This document shows positions 57,326 to 64,000 of a DNA stretch of 64,000 nt, in pieces. Each line of letters opens with the position of its first letter. Positions within the stretch are counted from its first letter, which is position 1. The stretch spans positions 27,816 through 91,815 of the forward strand of contig RPFO01000560.1 of the NCBI GenBank assembly GCA_009746045.1. Reading direction: 5' to 3'. A program made the position numbers and the translations under genes. This stretch comes from Mesostigma viride. Its lineage: Eukaryota > Streptophyta > Mesostigmatophyceae > Mesostigmatales > Mesostigmataceae. The notes under the pieces are model-generated. The model was not told where the DNA came from. It saw only the letters and a program-made list of their open reading frames with translations, and did not search any database.

Positions 57326-57525
57326 AATTAATTAATTAATTAATTATCAACATCACTCCGTTGGGAGTCAATGTAGCACATATCCCTGAGAAGGGGCATA
57401 TGGCTTTTAATACATTCTAGGCTACTTCCTGCAAGAGTGGAATGTAAGCAGCACTTGCTCTAGGTGCCTCAAGGGCACCGGCACCCTCATGATCTTCACA
57501 CTATGCCCAGCTATGGGGGAGTATA
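57326..57525 (-). mobile_element. Element A-type 3' fragment inserted at the GGAATATA site
   Basis: A 200-bp minus-strand fragment with TTAA tail, hairpin ACTCCGTTGGGAGT and 3' UTR (GGCTTTTAATACATTC) lies between two copies of the 11-bp GAGGGAATATA (57315-57325 and 57526-57536). It is therefore a separate insertion into the same position, after the ORF1 stop, that the large retrotransposon used at 4363. Confidence 0.8.
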
Positions 57526-57536
57526 GAGGGAATATA

Positions 57537-57723
57537 GCAGTAGTGTATATAATAGTTAAGGCTTAGCCTAGCACGTGGCCCACGCGCATGTGCGCCCATA
57601 ATGGCCCCCATGGATGAATTTAGCCACGCCCTGCCTATTTTATGAGACTCCCCATGGATGATGCACTAAGAATTCAGCCAAGCTCTGCCTATGCAGAGAG
57701 TCACTCTCGGTCGAGAAGCCATT
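57537..57723 (+). other. Element A 3' UTR, continuation
   Basis: GCAGTAGTGTATATAATAG, GGCTTAGCCTAGCACG and CATGTGCGCCCATAATGG match 14840-14975 and 16752-16900. The LINE C tail cuts it at about 57724. Confidence 0.75.
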
Positions 57724-58075
57724 AAAAAAATTAAATTCAATTATAATATGCCTCCGTTGGGAGATCATGTAGCACTTATTTCATGATGGATGGGTGGAGT
57801 GGAGGAAGCCGCGTAATCGAACTAACCTAACTCTTAGCTATCTAGTCTAGAAATTAAAGCCTAACTACACTACTCATCAAAACGCCTCCTCCTCTTGGGG
57901 GAGGTGGCTTGCCCACAGGGTCTGGCGTGCGAGCCTTGACAATCTTCTGCCACCGCGGCTTGTCCTGCTGCCTGCATGGCAGTCCAAAGAAGGGAGAGAG
58001 AGTGGATGCGGTGTTCGAACTGGGCTGGGACCACTAGGTCGGCCAGCAACATCTGGGCGAGAAAAGCCATGGGCC
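57724..58075 (-). pseudogene. LINE C 3' fragment (C-terminal coding and 3' UTR)
   Basis: From the tail and hairpin CCTCCGTTGGGAG (57751-57763), the minus strand has stop at about 57870 and encodes QMLLADLVVPAQFEHRIHSL followed by SPKRRRRFDE, nearly as at 24112-24315. It is truncated near 58062 and followed by a second LINE C copy. Confidence 0.7.
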
Positions 58076-59450
58076 CTAGCCTTTGTACTCGATCAAGGAG
58101 ACAACCAGCGCAGGCCAGAAATCGGGAGAATCCGGACCATGGTAGATCGAGCCTAGCCTTTGTATAGCCATGATGATCTTCCTGGGCACCTCTGTCGGCG
58201 CCCCTAGGTGCCTGAATACAGTGGTGTGCAGGTTGACAATCTTCTGCCACCGCGTCTTGTTCTGCATGGCAGTCCAAAGAAGGGAGAGGGAGTGGATGCG
58301 GTATTCAAACTGGGCTGGGACCAGTAGGTCATCCAGCAACATCTGTACGTAGTTCGTGACATGTTTCCCTACCCTTTTGGGAATGTCCTTGGGGCCAGGC
58401 CAGGTCAGAATGTGCCGCCCTGGCTGGCCAAGCCGCTGGGGGCCGGCCAGACCAAGGGCGGTGTCGACCTGGCTAGTGCGAGCAAGGTGTCCTACAAATG
58501 CTTTCCTACGCTCAGTGTCTAATCTCGTCTGAAATACGAGGCATGCCCTGATACAAAGACACTGATGATGGGCGCTCGGAAAACCCTACGTTCAGGACCT
58601 GTCGGAGCATCCTGTAGACGGTGCCGTCTAGCCTAGCTGCCAGTGTGGGTGTGATTGTCCACGCCTCGGCGCTGATACGTGAGCACCGTGAGGACGAGGA
58701 CCTTGAAGAGCATGCGCTTGCGGTGGTCGCCCAGGCCCTTGGAGCGCCAGTAGGTGTTGAGCGAACGAAGCCGAGCCCAGGCCAGGCCGATGCGGGTGTC
58801 CACATCGTCGGCGGTGTCAGGGAGCCAGCTCCCTAACAGCTTGAAGCGATCGCGGAACGGGACCGTCGTCCCATCGGCGCAGGCGCGGCAGCGGCGGTGT
58901 ACTGGAGGCCCCAATCACCATCGCCTCAGTTTTGACACTAATCTCCAACCCCACCGCCCGCGCCACCAGGCCCAGACAGTCCAGCCAGGTCTGAATGTGC
59001 TCGGGGCGCGCGATGAGGGCACCTGGTGTCATCCGCATAAATCAGGTCGGCCAGGCGGTAGCCAGGTCTAACCCCGCCATGCTCTTTCTCATTAAGGATG
59101 TCCAAGCCTGGCTCGAACCCCAGCAGTAAAGCGCGCACGTGCTCGACGCATGACGTGATCCACGACAATAATGAACAGGTATATGGGGACAGGACACAAC
59201 CTTGCCACACCCCGGCCGTGGTGAAGCTAGGGGCAATGGTGGGGTGGTGCCTTCCGCAGTCCGCACTACTGGCAGCCTGTGAGCCCTCATACAGTCGGCG
59301 AATGGCAGCAATAAACGCAGGTGGCACTCGATCCAGAGCTAGGATGGCCCAAAGAGCCTCCCAGAAGACCGTGTGGTACATATGGACGCTCACAAACAAG
59401 CTAGCCGGTCACCCGGCCGCCTGAACGACATGCACGGTATACAACAGGAT
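58076..59450 (-). pseudogene. LINE C reverse transcriptase ORF2, largest copy
   Basis: The minus strand encodes an RT: VFWEALWAILALDRVPPAFI, GVWQGCVLSPY, LADLIYADDT (catalytic YADD), then VPFRDRFKLLGSWLPDTADD, LAARLDGTVYRMLRQVLNVG and LYQGMPRISDEIR, and finally VQMLLDDLLVPAQFEYRIHS. The RT N terminus and endonuclease are missing, and several frameshifts break the frame (near 58930, 58800, 58640 and 58500). A 64-bp piece of repeat F (58089-58152) flanked by CCTAGCCTTTGTA lies at its 3' end. The YADD, GCxLSP order fits APE-type LINEs (L1/Tad-like); the exact clade is not decidable here. Confidence 0.8.
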
Positions 59451-59689
59451 GCTCTGACAGGTCCTGAATGTAGGGTTTTCCAGGCATAGGTCACTATCTA
59501 GAGTCTAAAAGTATAAGGGTATTGTGATGTATAGTTAGTTGTACCTTGTGTGCACAGCTGGCGCGTGATCCTTGGATGTCCGTGTCAGATTACTATCTAT
59601 TAATTTCTTCAGGGTTATTCTCCAAATCATCAGGTTTTTCCTTATGTTGCATGCCCATCTCACCTCCGTAATCTATCATTCTCAATGAA

Positions 59690-60262
59690 TATGTATAAGC
59701 TAGGGTATGCCCCATATATTTTTGGACGAGATTAGGCAGTGTAGGATATAGCATTTGTAGTTCATCTTGTAGCTCGATCGAACCAGTCAGGTAGACATGC
59801 ACCGCCAGGTTGGTCTGGCCGGCGCCCAGCGGCTTGGCCAGCCAGGGCCGGCGGCATATCCTGCCCTTGCCTGGCCCCAATTAAAGACATTCCCATAAGG
59901 GTTGGTAAACCTGCCATGAACTATGGATCGAGGAGACATTAACCAGCGATGAACGTACTATACACAGCATGCAGAACTTAGCTGGCCGACCTCGTGGTCC
60001 CAGCAAAGTTTGAACACCGCATTTCCTCCCTCTCTCTTGCTTGGACTGATATGCAGAACAAGAAGATCGAGGTGGCAGACCATTGTCCAGGCCGGCCCAC
60101 ACGCCAGCTCCTGTGGGCAACCCCCCCCCACACACAGGAGGAAGGGGCGCTTTGCTGAGTATAGCAGTTAGGATATTCTAGATATTAGCCAAGCGATAGC
60201 GTAGGTAGGTTTCAGTCGCGGCTTCGCTCACCCCCATCCATCACGAACTTGGGAATACGTGC
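59690..60262 (+). pseudogene. LINE C C-terminal fragment, plus orientation
   Basis: The same C-terminal region on the plus strand, with heavy damage: GGCCCCAATTAAAGACATTC (59874), CTGCCATGAACTA and a truncated tail with GGGAATACGTGCTG, where repeat F begins (60263). Insertions near 59930 (ATCGAGGAGACATTAACC) disrupt it. Confidence 0.65.
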
Positions 60263-60403
60263 TGTATCAAGGAGACAACCAGTGCAGGCCAGAAATCGGG
60301 AGAATCCGGACCATGGTAGCTCGAGCCTGCTGTTATCTTGTCCGCGTGTTCGAGTCGTTCAGGAGGATGAATATGAATGGTGATGGAAATGTTTCCTTGA
60401 CCG
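60263..60403 (-). repeat. Dispersed repeat F, longer copy
   Basis: Begins TATCAAGGAGACAACCAG and matches the reverse of 39180-39320 for about 140 bp, through GGACCATGGTAGC to GATGGAAATG. It contains a GTTCGAGTC box and a TAGCTCGAG about 30 bp before it. Confidence 0.55.
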
Positions 60404-60625
60404 GTGGGGCTCGCGCCCCCCCCCCGCCGCTTCACTGACCCCGAGACGGCCGCCCGCCTCGGGGTTGCCGGACCCCCGCCGCCGCCAGCGCCCCCCTCCT
60501 CGGCCGCGGACTACCAAGTCCCCGCCTTGCAGGAAGGCTGCCTTGCCACTGACGACGTCGTCCACCCCTTCACTTTGAAGGAATTGGACGGCGCCCTTGC
60601 TCGCCTGCGGCACAACGGTCTGAAA
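60404..60625 (+). pseudogene. LINE ORF2 fragment upstream of the RT
   Basis: FTLKELDGALARLRHNG resembles the F(T/S)xEELxxALxxLxxxKAPG segment that leads into LINE RT domains. It is cut before the catalytic part, after LKVPKNS. Confidence 0.5.
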
Positions 60626-60879
60626 GTGCCAAAAAACAGCCTTATAACTCCTGTACGATGCAAATATTGTCGAAACATGCTAGATCTTGGTAGGTAGCAT
60701 GTTCAGGACACCAGTAGAAGGATTGCAACTTTTCGGACTTACCGGACCTCAGCTGACCTATTTTTGGCATGTCTATTTTTAGCAGTTTTCCAGATTTTAA
60801 TATAAACAAATACATTCTAATATGCAAATAAAGAGTTCTTGACCTGGCTGTTTGCAAGTAAGTTGATACTCATGACTAA

Positions 60880-61440
60880 TGACTGTGCACAAGATCTGAT
60901 GGTCATCCAACGTACCGCATTTGGTAACAAAATGCCACCAAATGCTAGCAAAAATGTGCGTTTTTTGAATTTTCCATCACATTTCATTGCAGTTTCCGTA
61001 CAAGCTGTGCTCGGTTGAGGCTGGAAACTTGTAGGCATCTTAAACATCATTATTCTAGACATCCCACAAAAATTCAGGTCCATCGTAGGGTATTTGATGT
61101 CAGTTTGCTCACAAATGTTACCAAAAATGCACGTTTTTCGTATTTTTCATCACATTCCATGGCAGTTTCCATACAAGATGTGCTCAGTCCAGGCTGGAAA
61201 CTTGCATGCATCTTTGCCATCATTATTTTAGACATTCCACAAAAATTCAGAACCATCAGAGGGTATTTGATGTCAGTTTGCTCACAAATGTTACCAAAAA
61301 TGCACGTTTTTCGTATTTTTCATCACATTTCATTGCAGTTTCCGTACAAGATGTGCTCTGTTGAGGCTGGAAACTTGCATGCATCTTAGCCATCATGATT
61401 TTAGACATTCCACAAAAATTCAGGCCCATCATGTTCTATT
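60880..61440. repeat. 173-bp satellite, about three copies
   Basis: AGTTTCCGTACAAG-type motif recurs at 60991, 61164 and 61337, giving a 173-bp period. Units share AAAAATGCACGTTTTTCGTA and TTCCACAAAAATTCAG. AT-rich in contrast to the surroundings. Divergence between units is about 5-10 percent by eye. Confidence 0.8.
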
Positions 61441-61796
61441 TGGTAGAGTTATCAATGCCATACCTGCCAGTTTCCATTACAAATTCTTTCCCATGGATGC
61501 GAAACTGCCAGTGTGGAATATCAAGGAGACAATCTGGTCAACTCAAATAAGATGACTCACTAAAACATGGAAACCATTCACGAGTTCACGATATAAGACA
61601 ACGTCCAGGAGACATACATAAAAGTTCATTGATATAGACACAGCTGACAATATGCACATGTGGCCATGTGGATGCTCACGCAATCTCTATTCTACGGAGG
61701 AGCTTGCTGAACATAATATTGGCAGCTGTCGCATGCATGGCTAGAAAGGTCATTTTACACGTGCACCCACAGCATGCCAAGTAATGTAGCTGCAAA

Positions 61797-63530
61797 TTAC
61801 TCAACAGGCGGCATGGCGCTTATGCGGTTGCGCGCCCTCATTTCGGTATCGCTAGGAGGTAGTGGCACCTCCCTGCACAATCTCTGCCTGACCTTGTCAG
61901 CCTTCATGCACTGTGTCAACATGGACACCCCCATACCCTTGCCCTTGGCATCACAGCCAAGCTTTCGACGGTGGTTGGTGAAGCTCTTGGTGTCCTCCTT
62001 GCGCATGTGGTGCATGTGCAAGTTACTAAGTGAGTGAGTGAGTGAGTGAGTGAGTGAGTGAGTGAGTGAGTGAGTGAGTGAGTGAGTGAGTGAGTGAGTG
62101 AGTGAGTGAGTGAGTGAGTGAGTGAGTGAGTGAGTGAGTGAGTGAGTGAGTGAGTGAGTGAGTGAGTGAGTGAGTGAGTGAGTGAGTGAGTGAGTGAGTG
62201 AGTGAGTGAGTGAGTGAGTGAGTGAGTGAGTGAGTGAGTGAGTGAGTGAGTGAGTGAGTGAGTGAGTGAGTGAGTGAGTGAGTGAGTGAGTGAGTGAGTG
62301 AGTGAGTGAGTGAGTGAGTGAGTGAGTGAGTGAGTGAGTGAGTGAGTGAGTGAGTGAGTGAGTGAGTGAGTGAGTGAGTGAGTGAGTGAGTGAGTGAGTG
62401 AGTGAGTGAGTGAGTGAGTGAGTGAGTGAGTGAGTGCGTGCGTGCGTGAGTGCGTGCGTGCGTGCGTGCGTGCGTGCGAGCGTGCGTGCGTGCGTGCGTG
62501 CGTGAGTGGTGGGTGGGTGGGTGGGTGGGTGGGTGGGTGGGTGGGTGGGTGGGTGGGTGGGTGGGTGGGTGGGTGGGTGGGTGGGTGGGTGGGTGGGTGG
62601 GTGGGTGGGTGGGTGGGTGGGTGGGTGGTGGGTGGGTGGGTGGGTGGGTGGGTGGGTGGGTGGGTGGGTGGGTGGTGTGGGTGGGTGGGTGGGTGGGTGG
62701 GTGGGTGGGTGGGTGGGTGGTGGGTGGGTGGGTGGGTGGGTGGGTGGGTGGGTGAGTGAGTGAGTGAGTGAGTGAGTGAGTGCGTGAGTCCACGAGTGAG
62801 TGAGTCCACGAGTGAGTTCACGAGGGGGGGAGGGAGGGAGGGAGGGAGGGAGGGAGGGAGGGAGGGAGGGAGGAGAGGAGGAGGGAGGGAGGGAGGGAGG
62901 AGGGAGGGAGGGAGGGGAGGGAGGGAGGGAGGGAGGAGGAGGGAGGGAGGGAGGGAGGGAGGAGGGAGAGGAGAGGGAGGAGGAGGGAGGGAGGGAGGGA
63001 GGAGGGAGGGAGGAGGGAGGGAGGAGAGGAGGAGGGAGGGAGGGAGGAGGAGGGAGGAGGGAGGGAGGAGGGAGGGAGGAGGAGGGAGGGAGGGAGGGAG
63101 GGAGGGAGGGAGGGAGGGAGGGAGGGAGGGAGGGAGGGAGGAGGGAGGGAGGGAGGAGGGAGGGAGGAGGGGAGATCGGTCACTCACAGCAGTTTATTCC
63201 CACCCCAGCAGGGCCCCTCCCTCACATCCGGCTGCAAAATCTGCTTGATGTCGCTTCTCTCTAGAATAAGCCGCACAGCCCTGATGCGAGCAAACGGCTC
63301 GCCATCATACTGTCGCTCACTGATGCTTTATACGCGCTTTCCGTAAGATGAAAACATGACGGAAAAGAGAGACTCGGGGAAAGGGGATACGGTGAAATAC
63401 TTGTCTGCTACCGGCCGGGGTTTCAACAGCGAAGAAATTCGCACCTGAATGTGCACATACCACTCCGTCACGTCGACAACGGTCTTGCATCGCAATCGTT
63501 TCACAGACGCGGCAGCAAAAATTGCTGGCG
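61797..63530 (-). CDS. Unrecognised spliced gene, last three exons
   Basis: Exons 61797-62025 and 63188-63309 join with phase 2/1 through GTGAGT donor and TTAG acceptor, giving a continuous frame. A third, less sure exon ends at 63445 (CAG/GTGCGA donor) and begins near 63530. Visible sequence: KTVVDVTEWYVHIQ (third exon), YDGEPFARIRAVRLILERSD and IKQILQPDVREGP (middle), and MRKEDTKSFTNHRRKLGCDA with MGVSMLTQCMKADKVRQRLC (last exon), stop at 61797. I do not recognise the family. The joint of the last two exons spans an intron that is nearly all microsatellite. Residue bias and open frames argue for real coding. Upstream exons are beyond 63530 and probably right of the window. Confidence 0.55.
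62029..63178. repeat. Compound tetranucleotide microsatellite, about 1.15 kb, intronic
   Basis: Successive blocks: (GTGA)n 62030-62435, (GTGC)n 62436-62508, (GGGT)n 62509-62750, (GTGA)n with CCACGAG inserts 62751-62822, (GGGA)n/GGAGG 62823-63175. Each block differs from its neighbour by one base per unit. It fills the intron 62026-63187. Frames through it (Leu-Thr-His-Ser etc.) are artefacts. Confidence 0.9.
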
Positions 63531-64000
63531 GCATTGACATGCTCGCCGCAGTTAACGAACGTGCGGAGGTCCGTTTTAGCCCCTGACGCCACGGCGTCTT
63601 TGATGCCAAGAACGCCTGCAAAAGACACGATATCGGGCACAAAAGCACTTAAAAACGGATTACGGTCTGCGACGCCTGGCCCAGCCTAGAAATTGGATAA
63701 AAATCGCGCCAGCTCGGTTAAAGCAAACTGAGCCGGTAATGAAAAAAGTGCTTCGGTCAAGGCCTTAAAAACTAAAAAATGCGTCGTTAGTGTCAAAAAC
63801 CAGATGTTAGGGCGACTTTCATCGGGAAAATTTTTTGCTGCAGGTAGGTGGGGTCGAGAGAAAATCGGCGACAAAACAGGCACCCACCTGTGAATGACGC
63901 CAAAATGCCGAAGGACTCCGCAGAATTTGTGGCGAAAAAAAATAACGGCAAGTAATATATGACCCTAGGAGCATACAATAAATTTCCAGCCTCGATACTG
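63531..64000. other. Right edge, no recognised gene
   Basis: Sequence is probably upstream intron of the minus-strand gene; the open frames at 63686-63883 and 63793-63978 show no motif. Confidence 0.3.

Noticed and set aside
61916-63264. Leu-Thr-His-Ser / Pro-rich repeat proteins
   Set aside because: Translation of the compound microsatellite inside an intron.

Overview
The window looks like a piece of a GC-rich nuclear genome, most probably of a green alga. Three GT-AG multi-exon genes could be assembled with every splice phase agreeing: a tafazzin homologue (29116-32734, minus), a SirB1/FBXO21-type gene with a plant-like layout (39780-45831, minus) and an unrecognised gene (61797-63530, minus). 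One intact intronless gene for a lysine/alanine-rich AT-hook or H1-like protein lies at 55399-56358. Almost everything else is retrotransposon, transposon or simple repeat. There is no sign of prokaryotic operons. The algal assignment is inference from gene style and element types; no rRNA, tRNA or organellar marker is present.

Left part (1-19000). This is a nest of retroelements. A minus-strand LTR retrotransposon (Gag, PBS, 5' LTR) runs off the left edge. It sits in a 5'-truncated LINE (D). Next comes an L1-ORF1-like element (A), into which a large retrotransposon with a restriction-like endonuclease has inserted twice at the same site, TAGGAATATATAT: first a 5'-truncated copy (4376-5398), then an apparently full-length copy (5410-14824). 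The full-length copy encodes, in order, a PHD finger, a RING-H2 finger, C2H2-like fingers, reverse transcriptase, a CCHC knuckle and the endonuclease, and its 5' end is 23.6 identical copies of a 170-bp unit. After it come a half-LINE (B), a second A copy and two (ATCC)n arrays, the larger about 1.68 kb.

Middle (19000-39700). A CCACC-rich low-complexity stretch is followed by nested LINE C and LINE E copies that form a large inverted repeat, then a long half-LINE B copy carrying a hAT transposon (26787-28104, 8-bp TSD AGACTGGG). The tafazzin gene, a 598-bp hAT-like MITE and further B and A fragments follow.

Right part (39700-64000). The SirB1/FBXO21-like gene has minisatellites or G-rich arrays in several introns. 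A complete Ty1/copia element (48677-55049; two 432-bp LTRs, TSD AGGAC) comes next, then the AT-hook gene, more LINE A and C fragments, a 173-bp satellite, and the unrecognised gene, one of whose introns is almost entirely a 1.15-kb compound microsatellite.

Together: LINEs and ORF1-only half-LINEs of at least three families share a 3'-terminal hairpin (core CTCCGTTGGGAG) plus an A/T-rich tail, as expected if half-LINEs borrow another LINE's reverse transcriptase. The PHD/RING element uses the start of the half-LINE A 3' UTR as its landing site, and an unrelated 3' fragment is in the same site of another A copy. Nearly all retroelement reading frames carry frameshifts at C/G runs or short repeats, so either the copies are dead or the assembly has indel errors there.
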